Origin: Bacteroidales bacterium
GTDB taxonomy: Bacteria; Bacteroidota; Bacteroidia; Bacteroidales; UBA10428
Assembly (NCBI GenBank): GCA_035299085.1
Contig: DATGXG010000025.1
Location: 1 to 64,000 of the forward strand
Length of the DNA stretch: 64,000 bases
Direction of reading: 5' to 3'
Shown here: positions 34,196 to 43,077 of the stretch, piece by piece
Layout: every line of letters begins with the position of its first letter
How positions within the stretch are numbered: the first letter of the stretch is position 1
Position numbers and translations under genes: made by a program
Notes under the pieces: generated by a model
Told to the model about the DNA's origin: nothing
The model's input: only the letters and a program-made list of their open reading frames with translations
Database searches by the model: none

Positions 34196-35245
34196 TTAGT
34201 TTTCATTTGGCGATAGCAAACCACTCAAATCAAATTCATATATCTCATTTTCCCTCGTTATTAAAACAGCATAGAGTTTTTTGTTGTCCGATGATACAGT
34301 GAATGCAGTGATGGAACGATCCAGTTTGCAATCTGCAACAGGATTGCCTTGCCAATCGAATACCAGGATCTCTGTTTTTATATTTTCGAGATTTTGCATA
34401 ACCTGTGTTTCTGTAAGATTAAGCCGGATCACATAGATGAATTCGTTGGTCGCATAAGGGTAAGGGAAGAATTATACCGGGTTTTCTTCGGGCCTGCCTG
34501 TGTCATATTCATTTCTGGCGATATCGTTTAAAGTAATTGTTCTGAACAATTCTCCTGGGACGTCGTATATTTTAAATTTATTGAAGTAATTATAAAAAAC
34601 AGCTATTTTTTCACCACCTGGTTTTGATACATCGTATTTTCTGTATGCCTGGAATTTTTCGACATTACTATTGAAAACCAAACCATCCTCCGGGTATTGC
34701 CCGAATTTTTTGTTTATCCTGTTTGAATTCATACTGATCAGGTTGTGTTCGCAGGAGGCATCCGTGGGTAAATTATCAATCATATAAAGGGTATCATTAA
34801 GCCTCTGTAACCTGTTAAGGGGCGATTCCAGAACCGGCAGGGTTATTTCCTGCCCGATGCTTAATTTATCGTTCTGAAACGTCAACCTTTTCAGTTTTCC
34901 CCTGTCAGTCACTTCCAAATACCGACCTGTAGTGACCAGGTAATTCTCATCTATATTCTGAAACTCATCCGGGCCATTTCCTATTGTTCCATAACTGTCA
35001 AGGTATTCAAGACCAGGTAAACGGAATGCTTTAAACAGAAAATCATTGGTGTGGTCATATAGTATTAATTTATCATCCCAAATACAAAGACGGGTTGGAT
35101 TTAATAACCGGCAGGAAGTGTAAACTACAGAACCTTTTAATTCTATTGCTTTTGGGAAGGAGGTTATTGTTAATGTTTTTGTTTGATCTGTTTTAGTGCA
35201 GCTCATGAAACAGAGCGTCAGCAGTGTAATGATTTTTAAGTTCAT
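34196..35245 (-). pseudogene. TolB-like propeller lipoprotein with a premature stop codon
   Basis: From the ATG at 35245 (signal MNLKIITLLTLCFMSC) the frame reads 257 residues with GTIGNGPDEFQNI and stops at a TAA (34472-34474). The same frame then continues without a break for 91 codons, including PYPYATNEFIYVIRLN and ILVFDWQGNPVADCKLD, to a TAA at 34196. The homologue at 16340-17440 has the matching FDWNGNPIRKFKLD block, and its aromatic TYYWGL aligns with the stop position, so a TAT/TAC to TAA change in a Tyr codon is likely. The product would lose its last blade. Confidence 0.8.
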
Positions 35246-35250
35246 GTTAT

Positions 35251-35315
35251 TTGATTTGGTTTGAATTGGTTTCAGATTGTTGGTGAGCCTGTCGAATCAT
35301 GGTTTCATATTGTCT
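35251..35315. repeat. short GGTTTCA array with one GGTGAGCCTGTCGAA unit
   Basis: Three GGTTT(C/G)A units and one reverse-complement copy of the GTTCGACAGGCTCACCAACC unit upstream of the broken TolB-like gene. Confidence 0.65.
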
Positions 35316-35400
35316 TAAGGGGTTGAATTAAATGCAGGCAGGGACAGGTCGCGACCTTTCCGTATGTGAGGTTATTATTTTATTTCTGTTCTAGAATGGT

Positions 35401-36537
35401 TCATATTTTTAATTCAACCAAAATGGGATTGTCATCATCAGATGAAGAATCAGCCATTGATTTTATAAAGTTGAAATAAGCAGATGTATCATATTGGGGA
35501 TAATCCCTCAAAAATTCTCCGATCTTTTCTTCTATTTTATAAGGGTAAATATAAACAAGCAAGCAATCATCGCTAACTGTAAGGGAGAAGGTTTGAAGGA
35601 AATTAAGATCTGTAAAGGTTATGTCATTTACAATTTTGCTTCCTGCACCTGCCGGAAATGTTTTGCAAATGCTCGTGGCCAGATCATAATTACATAAGTA
35701 AATCTTTTCCTTGCTTAAATAGGGAAAAGCTATATGTTCTTTATATGATGTTATGCCGTCAAAACAAACACTATTGCCGTAATGATTATCGGCTGCATCG
35801 CCGAATATCCTAAGCAGGGATTCATATTTACCATACCCTAATGAGCCCGGGATATTTGTTAGTTTCTTGTTTTCAAAATGACCGTTTTCACTATTCAGAA
35901 TTACAATATCATTAGTATATGCCATTTGATAGACAACTATTTCATTTGATATCTTAGTAAACTGCACATTCCTGCAGAGACGGTTTGTCAAATCCGGTTT
36001 TAAAAATTCACTGATAATATTTCCTTTGTAACCGGCGAATGTAAGTACAGTATTTTTACCTGATGTTTTATAAAGTATTCCATTGTTTGTACAAATAAAT
36101 TGATTTGCAATAAAACTCAGATCATACTGCCCTGTATATTCACCCTTTAGATTATAAGTAAATATTTTCTTATAGGATAAAATGTAAACAGTATATCCAT
36201 GAACATCAAAATCCAGGATTTGATTATACTCTTCAGGTCCGTTACCCACATTATCAATTCTGCCTGTTGCTTTGCCAGATTGATCGAAGAAAAAAACTGA
36301 TTTGTAATTACTTAAAACATAAAAATTTCGATCTCTCTTAATTATTTTCACAATATTCCCCAAATGATAGCTGGTATCAAGCTTAATCAGGTTTCGATAA
36401 GTAAAAATTGAACTGAGTTTTGCAGGTCCGCTAATTCTATTTTCGTTTGCATCGATATTTAATAGAAAATGCTTTTCAGTACCGGAGCATGACCATCCGG
36501 TTAACACAGTCATTATAACGAAAAGAAAATTCTTCAC
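35401..36537 (-). CDS. 6-bladed beta-propeller lipoprotein
   Basis: A GTG at 36537 gives the best lipoprotein signal (start, then KNFLFVIMTVLTGWSC); the longer frame begins with a TTG at 36549. The chain has YRNLIKLDTSYHLGNI, VGNGPEEYNQILDFD at about residues 88-102 and a C-terminal SSDDDNPILVELKI. It is the first gene of the second propeller cluster on the minus strand. Function is unknown. Confidence 0.78.
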   Translation of the reverse strand: MKNFLFVIMTVLTGWSCSGTEKHFLLNIDANENRISGPAKLSSIFTYRNLIKLDTSYHLGNIVKIIKRDRNFYVLSNYKSVFFFDQSGKATGRIDNVGNGPEEYNQILDFDVHGYTVYILSYKKIFTYNLKGEYTGQYDLSFIANQFICTNNGILYKTSGKNTVLTFAGYKGNIISEFLKPDLTNRLCRNVQFTKISNEIVVYQMAYTNDIVILNSENGHFENKKLTNIPGSLGYGKYESLLRIFGDAADNHYGNSVCFDGITSYKEHIAFPYLSKEKIYLCNYDLATSICKTFPAGAGSKIVNDITFTDLNFLQTFSLTVSDDCLLVYIYPYKIEEKIGEFLRDYPQYDTSAYFNFIKSMADSSSDDDNPILVELKI

Positions 36538-36550
36538 CGCAAACTGCAAT

Positions 36551-36682
36551 ATGAAACGACCTTGAAACTACATAGAACTATTTTGGAACAATGGTTCGAC
36601 AGGCTCACCAACCGAATGGTTCGACAGGCTCACCAACCGATGAAACCACATGAAACAATGTGAAACCACCTTGAAACAACAT
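36551..36682. repeat. TGAAAC/TTGGAAC array containing two GTTCGACAGGCTCACCAACC copies
   Basis: Right-half units on both sides of two ~24-bp tandem copies of ATGGTTCGACAGGCTCACCA (36591-36639). The arrangement matches 18764-18895, with two copies here instead of three. Confidence 0.8.
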
Positions 36683-36832
36683 TAAAGTCCTGAATCACAT
36701 TCCCAAAAACATCTTACCAGCAAGGACTTATGTAAATGTAATTAAAAAACGAATAAAAGTTATTTAACCGCAAAGGAATAATTAGTATAAACAGAATTTT
36801 CATTTTTACTCATGTTGCCAGGTAAGCCTGCC

Positions 36833-37036
36833 AGCCACAGCGTGGCGATATCTTTGTAGTAATAGCCATGTTTTGGAATTCATGAGCCACGTTAGTGGCG
36901 ACATCTTAAGATTTCGCCACTAACGTGGCTCTGTGTTTTCGTGAAGCGTTATTACTACAAAGATATCGCCACTAATGTGGCTCTGAGTTTGCGGGAAACA
37001 TTATTACTACAAAGATATCGCCACTAACGTGGCTAT
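36833..37036. repeat. ~204-bp fold-back element with GCCACTAACGTGGC palindromes
   Basis: A perfect 17-bp inverted pair (36884-36900 and 36915-36931, GAGCCACGTTAGTGGCG and its complement) is flanked by a further inverted pair GCGATATCTTTGTAGTAATA (36844-36863 region) and TATTACTACAAAGATATCGC (36949-36968). A third and fourth arm repeat the same unit up to 37036. Same architecture as 30922-31117 with a different palindrome core. Confidence 0.82.
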
Positions 37037-37049
37037 AGCTTAAACCTCC

Positions 37050-37378
37050 GGTTTAAGCCTCTGTAAACCAATATGTAATATATAGCAACTTGAGTTATTA
37101 GTATAATTTGCTTAAGAAACCTGCGGTTTAACTCAATGGCCGCATCGGGCCGTAAACCGAAGCCTTACGGTTACTCAAACCGAAGGTTTGAGACTTTGCG
37201 TTCTTTGCGTTCTTTGCGGTTTACTGAAGGACTTTTATTGAGGTAAAATAAATTTTTGCGGTTATATTTTTAATTTTTGAGTGCTTTTGGCCATGGTGTG
37301 CCTGTGCGGGCATATTGCTTCGTCGCTTTAGATCTTTTTATAATCAGAAATATTGTCTGGCTCCTCGCAATGACGGCT
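37050..37378. repeat. AAACCGAAGGTTT-type repeats and one ATTGCTTCGTCGC...CGCAATGACGG unit
   Basis: Palindromes CTTAAACCTCCGGTTTAAG, TAAACCGAAGCCTTACGG and TCAAACCGAAGGTTTGAG occur between 37040 and 37190, followed by TTTGCGTTCTTTGCG runs. From about 37288 to 37378 lies one copy of the ~90-bp dispersed repeat that starts GTGTGCCTGTGCGGG and ends GCTCCTCGCAATGACGG. No gene. Confidence 0.75.
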
Positions 37379-37424
37379 AAGAGATTTGCTATATTTATCC
37401 CCCTAAACTTTTATACCTCTCACT

Positions 37425-37859
37425 ATGACCCCTGACAAATCAAAGGAAGTTTTTGCAGAAATTGCATTGGTTAATGACCGGTTACATTTCAAAGGTACCG
37501 TTGACGGCAATGAACCCGTGTCTATCGATTATGTACCGCCGCTTGGAGATAACCTGGGTTACACTTCTCTTGAATTATTATTGCTTAGTCTTTCATCCTG
37601 CCTGGGTACCGCAGTGCTGACTTTCCTGAGAAAGAAAAGAAAAACCATTACGGGATTATCCATAAAATCTCATGGCATACGGCACCAGGAACACCCGACA
37701 GGATTTAAAACAATCGAGCTGCACATCGAATTGCATTCACCCGATACGTCAGATGAGGAACTGGCCGGTGTGATTAAAATGGGGGAGGATACGTATTGCC
37801 CGGTGTTTGCTATGGTTAAGGGGAATGTGGAAATTAGGTATACGAGGGTAATTGTGTGA
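37425..37859 (+). CDS. OsmC family protein
   Basis: The 144-residue protein has the OsmC/Ohr fold signature: YVPPLGDNLGYTSLELLLLSLSSCLGTAVLTFLRKK with the first reactive cysteine (about residue 63) on the central helix, and the second cysteine in GEDTYCPVFAMV (about residue 127). Members reduce organic hydroperoxides in the cytoplasm with these two cysteines. It is a single gene between repeat-rich regions. Confidence 0.87.
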   Translation: MTPDKSKEVFAEIALVNDRLHFKGTVDGNEPVSIDYVPPLGDNLGYTSLELLLLSLSSCLGTAVLTFLRKKRKTITGLSIKSHGIRHQEHPTGFKTIELHIELHSPDTSDEELAGVIKMGEDTYCPVFAMVKGNVEIRYTRVIV

Positions 37860-37904
37860 TAAAAAAATAACGCAAAGGATTTTTTTACTATTAATATCAT
37901 TTTG

Positions 37905-38377
37905 TTTTATCAGTACTTCTAATGAAATTACTATAAAGAAACCTACGGTTTGACGCAAAGGCCGCAAAGGGCCGTAAACCGAAGGTTTACGGTTCCTCAA
38001 ACCGTAGGTTTAAGGTCTTTGCGGACTCTGATAACTTAAATGCGGCGATACTATAAGCAGTACTTCACTAAAGCTTGGACTTCAACCGAAGTGAAATAAA
38101 TCTTTGCGGTTAAGTTTTTTTGACAATTCTTTCGTCCTTTTGACCATGGTGTGCCTACGCGCTCCTATTAATGACGACTTTTCATAATTCGTTGTATACT
38201 AATGAATAACCCTGAAAGGGTTCAATTTGAATAACCGCGGGTGAAACCCGTGGTACGGTGCACGATGACAAACACAACTCTGAAAGAGTTGAATAATGCA
38301 TAATTGAGATTGAACCCTTTCAGGGTTCTTGTCTGCTGACATCATAATCCACGGGTTTCACCCGCGGTTATTCAGAT
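37905..38377. repeat. repeat-rich intergenic region with a ~175-bp fold-back element
   Basis: 37930-38110 repeats the ACCTACGGTTTGACGC, GTAAACCGAAGGTTTACGG, TCAAACCGTAGGTTTAAGG series seen at 37050-37240. 38203-38377 is a fold-back: AACCCTGAAAGGGTT and CCGCGGGTGAAACCCGTGG on the left, AACTCTGAAAGAGTT in the middle, AACCCTTTCAGGGTT and CCACGGGTTTCACCCGCGG on the right. No gene up to 38537. Confidence 0.8.
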
Positions 38378-38537
38378 CTCGCTACTTCGTAGCTATCCGT
38401 GAAAGCCCCTGGTTGTCATTTCGTGCAACTCCTCCCAATGACGGAGGTTTTCCTGTTTCCATTTGCTTCTTAATTAAATATTTGGTAAATTTCATAAGAC
38501 CTTACCCGAATTTTCCTAACCTTTATATCCAAACCTT

Positions 38538-39830
38538 ATGAAAACCAAAATTTTATTGGCCTTTTCATTAATCCTTCTTTTATGTAATACTTGTAGTAAA
38601 GATGATAAACCTTCCCTGGAAGAACTTATAGCCATTGAAGCTCTGGATGAGGACCAGGCTGCATTCTGGGACAATCAGCCAAGTGTCAATCTTACCACTT
38701 CAGAGGTTATTCTGCCAAACGGATTAAGCCTGGACGATTACCTGCTACAAATGGCCCCGGATTTTTATTATGACTGGAATAAGAAAAGCACGGAAGCTAC
38801 CAACGAACTCGGTCCACAGGACAGCAAAAACCTGCTCATAGCCAAATTAAGCCAGATTGCCATTTATCTTACCACCCGCAGTAATTTTGTTTATACCGGC
38901 AGTAATGAGTCTCAGCCTGATCAGAACGGACTTGCCTATTCTTTTGGATCGAGAGATCACACCGTCCGGAAAAAACCACCTTTTGGTGATTGTACATATG
39001 AAATATATGGCCTCGATTGTTCAGGTATGATTTACCAGCTGTTCCTGCAGTCAGGTGTAACCAGTGGCCTCTATTCGTCAGCTGAAATACAAAGACAGCC
39101 AGCCACATTGCAAAAGGCAATCAAAACAGCCTTTCCTGAATTAAAAAAGATTAAAGTAGAAGATCTTGGGAAAATTGAAACATCAAAAGTTGAAAGTGGT
39201 GATATCATTTACTGGCTCGATAGCAAGGGGGTGGCTTTTCATATAGGCATGATCCTCAAAAACAGTACGGGAAATTTATTGGTGGCGCAGTCTAACGGCC
39301 GTGCCTCTGTGGATTGTGAAGATAATTACGGCCCTAACAGGGGACCAAGGTTTGTAAATGTAAATTCAGCTGTTTTACCTCCGAAAACCGGCTTTGGCAG
39401 TGATTACAGAATTGTAAGGATTAATGCAGAGATCTCAGGCAAATGGGATCTGGTTATACGCTGTCAGAATGCCTCCTATGATTTCCTGACTGTAAATCTT
39501 GAATTTCCCACAAAAAACTCAAACAACTTTCAATTGAGCAAAACAGCAGTGTATCCGGGTGATGGTGTATCCTATGATCTGGACTTTTCTTTTACTTATG
39601 ATAATGTTACCAATATATTAACCTGTATGTTCTCAACGAATGCTTCCGTTTATCCTGATTTTTACAGGTTTGACAGTTTTTCGGTTAAACTTGAAAGAGA
39701 TGATACCGGGTATTTTGCTGCGACACTGGGTGATCATTATAATAGTGGTTGTGCTTATGATGTAAGACTCATCAATAAGGAAGTAAGTTCCGTAAAAAGT
39801 GCTTTGCTTTCCGGGATGCGTTTAAATTAA
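38538..39830 (+). CDS. lipoprotein with NlpC/P60-like peptidase domain
   Basis: The 430-residue protein has a lipoprotein signal (cysteines at LLLCNTC). After an all-alpha N-terminal part, the region 150-290 fits an NlpC/P60 (CHAP-like) fold: IYGLDCSGMIYQLFLQSG with the catalytic cysteine (about residue 160), GDIIYWLDSKGVAFHIGMIL with the histidine, and VAQSNGRASVDCE. The last ~120 residues are a beta-rich domain. The family cleaves peptidoglycan stem peptides or related amide bonds. Gene neighbours give no further hint. Confidence 0.7.
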   Translation: MKTKILLAFSLILLLCNTCSKDDKPSLEELIAIEALDEDQAAFWDNQPSVNLTTSEVILPNGLSLDDYLLQMAPDFYYDWNKKSTEATNELGPQDSKNLLIAKLSQIAIYLTTRSNFVYTGSNESQPDQNGLAYSFGSRDHTVRKKPPFGDCTYEIYGLDCSGMIYQLFLQSGVTSGLYSSAEIQRQPATLQKAIKTAFPELKKIKVEDLGKIETSKVESGDIIYWLDSKGVAFHIGMILKNSTGNLLVAQSNGRASVDCEDNYGPNRGPRFVNVNSAVLPPKTGFGSDYRIVRINAEISGKWDLVIRCQNASYDFLTVNLEFPTKNSNNFQLSKTAVYPGDGVSYDLDFSFTYDNVTNILTCMFSTNASVYPDFYRFDSFSVKLERDDTGYFAATLGDHYNSGCAYDVRLINKEVSSVKSALLSGMRLN

Positions 39831-39926
39831 AATGACGGCAATGAACATGGCACAGCGTATCGCCTTTCTCCTGCAAGGAGAGGGCAGGGGGTGAGGTGTT
39901 AAGGGGGCGGTTTGATTAAGGCCTGC

Positions 39927-40017
39927 CTTTGGTCTGGGTGTGCCTGTGCTTGCAGATTGCTTCGTCGCTTTTCTTTTTGGTATAATCAATGATTGATCTG
40001 GCTCCTCGCAATGACGG
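39927..40017. repeat. ATTGCTTCGTCGC...CGCAATGACGG dispersed repeat
   Basis: This ~90-bp unit (GTGTGCCTGTGC, GATTGCTTCGTCGC, a variable AT-rich middle, GGCTCCTCGCAATGACGG) occurs also at about 37288-37378, 40951-41042 and 49420-49493. Its right end overlaps the 3' end of the esterase gene and encodes its last residues. Confidence 0.8.
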
Positions 40018-40732
40018 CCGCCTCAAACAGCGCCGGAATATCACTTGTGTTGTGATCGGCACCTTCAAATACATTAAAATGCCAGTTCAGATTCGTAAAT
40101 GAAATACCAGTTAAATTGCCATTTAAAATATCTGCCCACTTAATCACCTGTTTCATGTCGTTTGATCCGTAACTCAGGTAAAAATCAACCTGACTTTTCA
40201 TTTCACTGTCCATCTTTACATAATTCTCCTTCTGTATTAAGTCCATTATAGGAGTTGGACTTGAAGCAATGTAACAGTTAAAATATTCCGGTTTGTTCAG
40301 CATGGCGTATATCGCAAAACTTCCGCCAAACGAATGACCAAATAAAATCCGCTTTTTGCAGGTATAATCTTTTTCGATTGCCGGAATCAATTCTGATGCC
40401 AGGAATTCAAGAAAATTATTCGCTCCTTTTACATACAGCAAATCCCGCCTTCTGTCGGTGTTTACTATTCCAACTGCAATCAGGTTTGTCAGGCAATTAC
40501 CGTTCTTTTCCATCCATTTCTGAACCCGATAGGCTGAGAATTCTCCATCTGTCATGTAAAGAACTTTCACCGGATCATGACCTGACATATTGGTAGGTTT
40601 GATCACTATTATGTTTCGTGTTTCTTTCAGTATTTCAGAATTGAATTGAAGGGTATCCGTTATGAAAGCCTGAGTCTGTGGGAAAAGCAATACAGGGCAC
40701 AGGCTGAAAATCAGAAGGAGATATGATCTCAT
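39986..40732 (-). CDS. exported esterase, alpha/beta-hydrolase fold
   Basis: The 248-residue protein has a signal peptide (MRSYLLLIFSLCPVLLFPQ). It carries the nucleophile elbow GHSFGGSFA (about residues 133-141), DGEFS and SYGSND in strands typical of the esterase D/Fes-like group, and a catalytic histidine in FEGADHN (about 223-229). It would hydrolyse small esters in the periplasm. The last ~10 residues (AVIARSQINH) are encoded by the end of a dispersed repeat, so the natural C-terminus was probably altered by its insertion. Confidence 0.8.
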   Translation of the reverse strand: MRSYLLLIFSLCPVLLFPQTQAFITDTLQFNSEILKETRNIIVIKPTNMSGHDPVKVLYMTDGEFSAYRVQKWMEKNGNCLTNLIAVGIVNTDRRRDLLYVKGANNFLEFLASELIPAIEKDYTCKKRILFGHSFGGSFAIYAMLNKPEYFNCYIASSPTPIMDLIQKENYVKMDSEMKSQVDFYLSYGSNDMKQVIKWADILNGNLTGISFTNLNWHFNVFEGADHNTSDIPALFEAAVIARSQINH

Positions 40733-41177
40733 TGTTAAAGTTTTTGTCGGGTAGAGCTAAATTATATAATTTAAATTAGTCTGACTAGAGATGCTCTAAT
40801 CGAAAACGAATTGTCTGGCCTCCGGCAATTACACAAAAAAACTATTTAACCGCAAAGGAATAGGTTACCTTAATAGAATTTTCCTATTTGTGCTTCTAAA
40901 TTAATTTAGTATAAGAAACCTGCGGTTATATCTATTTATAATTTTTGAGTGCTTTTGGCCAGGGTGTGCCTGTGCAGGCAGATTGCTTCGTCGCGTTACA
41001 TTCTGCAATAATCAGAGTATTTCATGCTCCTCGCAATGACGGCAATGAACATGGCACAGCGTATCGCCCATCTCCTGCAAGGAGAGGGGAGGAGGTGAGG
41101 GGTAAAATAATTGAAGCATGATGACATATAAAGTAAGTAATTTGAATTATATTTCGATATACTCCAATACCACTATC
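40733..41177. other. intergenic region with dispersed repeats, no gene
   Basis: TTTAACCGCAAAGGAATA at 40848-40866 recurs at 36762-36780. A complete ATTGCTTCGTCGC...CGCAATGACGG unit lies at 40951-41042. ATGGCACAGCGTATCGCC with a CTCCTGCAAGGAGAGGG hairpin (41049-41087) recurs at 39847-39885. Confidence 0.65.
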
Positions 41178-42803
41178 ATGAAAAACATTGCTGTTGTTTT
41201 TATCCTTACATTGATTCTTTCAGCCTGCAAAACAAATAGCGTTTCAAACCAAACGGATGTCCGTGATCTTTCCTGGTTCCTTGAAAGGCTGATCAACACT
41301 GATCATATGCCGGAACTTGAGGATTCCCACACTGCCATGGCTTCCACCTGGGATACGACCGGTTCAAATAACGACGGATACTATTACAAAGGGTTAAAAG
41401 ATACGGTTTATGTGATTCTTGATAAAGACGGCCCGGGATGCATTCACCGTATTTTTACAGGCCGTTCATACCTTGAAATCCAGGGAACCCGGTTACAGCT
41501 GTTTGTGGATGGATCATCCGAACCGGTCTTCGATGTGCCTGTGAGCGACCTGTTCGACCCGGCAAGAAGTCCATTCCCTTACCCTCTGGCCTCCAACAAA
41601 ACGTATCCCGGTATTTTATTCCCCTTTCCCTATGAGAAACACATCAAAGTTCAGCTTTATAATCCGCTCGCTGAAAACTGGGGCAATTACTGGCAGGTTA
41701 CCTATACCACCTATGCAGAAAACACTCCGGTAAAAAGCATCCACTATCCTTTTACAGACGCGGAAAACAGGCTGATTAAAAAAGTATGCGATGCATGGCT
41801 TTATGCCGAACGCAATGCGCCGACACCTCCTGCAAACTGGACCATTGACCGGAAGCTGACTATTAAGGCCGGTTCTGAAGACAGCATCAACCTCGAAGGA
41901 TGCGGAATCGTGAAGCAGTTCGTCATCAATGGCAGTCCCAATATCCCCGAATCATGGCGAAACACCCGGTTTATTGTGTATTGGGATGGAACCGGCCATA
42001 AAAGCATTGATGTCCCCCTCGGCTATTTCTTCGGAAATGCTGATTATGCCTCCCTGTTTCAGTATCATTCACTTGTAACCGGAATAACACCCGACGGAGC
42101 CTATTCCCTGTTTCCCATGCCTTTTGCAAACGGCGGCAAGATGGTATTCCGCAATGAAAACAAAACCGATGTCGAACTCACTATAAAGCTGGATATCGAA
42201 AAGAAAGATTCGCTTGCTTCCAATTTCGGCCGGTTTCATGCCACGTTCAGTGAAGTAAAGCCATACGGTAACGGCTATGACAGTCTGCCCCGGTTTGGCA
42301 AAAGTGTCAAACCTTTTTTCATTACACTGGATAAAAATTCGGGTCCCGGAAAATATGTCGGCACCCAGCTGCATGTGGCATGGCCTGTAAAGATTCAATG
42401 GTGGGGTGAGGGCGACTGGCTGATATGGACGGATGAAGAAGGATTTCCGCCTTCATACCACGGAACCGGAACGGAGGAGTATTTCAATTCGGGCTGGTGT
42501 TTCTTCGACAGGAAGGCTATTTCAGGATTTGTTAAAATGCAGCCCGGCAACGTGGACGTATATTCTTACCATTTCAACGATGCCTTCCAGTTTCAGCATC
42601 ACATCCGCACATCGGTTGAAATATGGTGGTGGCAGCCGGAAATTATCAAAAGCATCTGGGGTGCCACGGCGTTCTGGTATGCCAATCCACCACAGGATGC
42701 AGGATCCATGCAGGGACTTGTTGGTCCGAGGCTTATCCATAAAGGAAATGTGAAGGGGGAAACGGGTGTGTGGGAAGACGAAGGAGTAAGGAGTAAGGAG
42801 TAA
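41178..42803 (+). CDS. glycoside hydrolase family 172 (DUF2961) lipoprotein
   Basis: The start at 41178 (MKNIAVVFILTLILSAC) gives 541 residues with a lipoprotein signal; the longer frame from 41118 adds 20 residues in front of it. The chain has the GH172 marks DGPGCIHRIFTG, VPVSDLFDP, VPLGYFFGNAD and the C-terminal GTGTEEYFNSGWCF. GH172 enzymes include difructose anhydride and arabinan/arabinofuranosidase-type activities. The last few codons fall in a GGAGTAA triplet repeat. The neighbour downstream is a YhcH-type sugar protein, which fits carbohydrate use. Confidence 0.85.
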   Translation: MKNIAVVFILTLILSACKTNSVSNQTDVRDLSWFLERLINTDHMPELEDSHTAMASTWDTTGSNNDGYYYKGLKDTVYVILDKDGPGCIHRIFTGRSYLEIQGTRLQLFVDGSSEPVFDVPVSDLFDPARSPFPYPLASNKTYPGILFPFPYEKHIKVQLYNPLAENWGNYWQVTYTTYAENTPVKSIHYPFTDAENRLIKKVCDAWLYAERNAPTPPANWTIDRKLTIKAGSEDSINLEGCGIVKQFVINGSPNIPESWRNTRFIVYWDGTGHKSIDVPLGYFFGNADYASLFQYHSLVTGITPDGAYSLFPMPFANGGKMVFRNENKTDVELTIKLDIEKKDSLASNFGRFHATFSEVKPYGNGYDSLPRFGKSVKPFFITLDKNSGPGKYVGTQLHVAWPVKIQWWGEGDWLIWTDEEGFPPSYHGTGTEEYFNSGWCFFDRKAISGFVKMQPGNVDVYSYHFNDAFQFQHHIRTSVEIWWWQPEIIKSIWGATAFWYANPPQDAGSMQGLVGPRLIHKGNVKGETGVWEDEGVRSKE

Positions 42804-42828
42804 GGAATAGGATAGGGATTAAAAACCG

Positions 42829-42858
42829 AGCCCCCGGGGTTCGGATCCCGGGGGCTCA
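42829..42858. terminator. 11-bp perfect hairpin after the GH172 gene
   Basis: GAGCCCCCGGG at 42829-42839 and CCCGGGGGCTC at 42848-42858 pair perfectly around an 8-nt loop. There is no T-run afterwards, so it may be a terminator in the broad sense or an RNA-protecting hairpin, or a dispersed repeat. Confidence 0.55.
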
Positions 42859-42974
42859 CCATATAACGGAACAATGGGTGTTGGAGCATCAAACAGGATG
42901 CAACGGGTTGTTTTTATCGCTTTTGCAGATTTGCATCCCGGGGGTTAAGTTGGATAACTTAACGTTCCATATGC

Positions 42975-43023
42975 TTAATACCTTGAAAAGCCAAAAAGTA
43001 ACCCTCGGGTAGAAAATATTTTT
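42975..43023 (+). promoter_or_regulatory. conserved upstream element, copy 2
   Basis: TTAATACC, 10 nt, AAAAAGTAACCCTC and an A/T block ending AAAATATTTTT, aligned to copies 1 and 3. It lies 54 bp upstream of the ATG at 43078 on the same strand. Confidence 0.65.
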
Positions 43024-43077
43024 CAAATTATTTTGAAATATTAGCAGTTAAATTGGAACTCAATAAAATACAGAGAA

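Noticed and set aside
36833..37036. Possible CRISPR array because of four similar GCCACTAACGTGGC units
   Set aside because: Units alternate in orientation, the spacers are themselves repeats (ATTACTACAAAGATATCGCC), and no cas gene is present.
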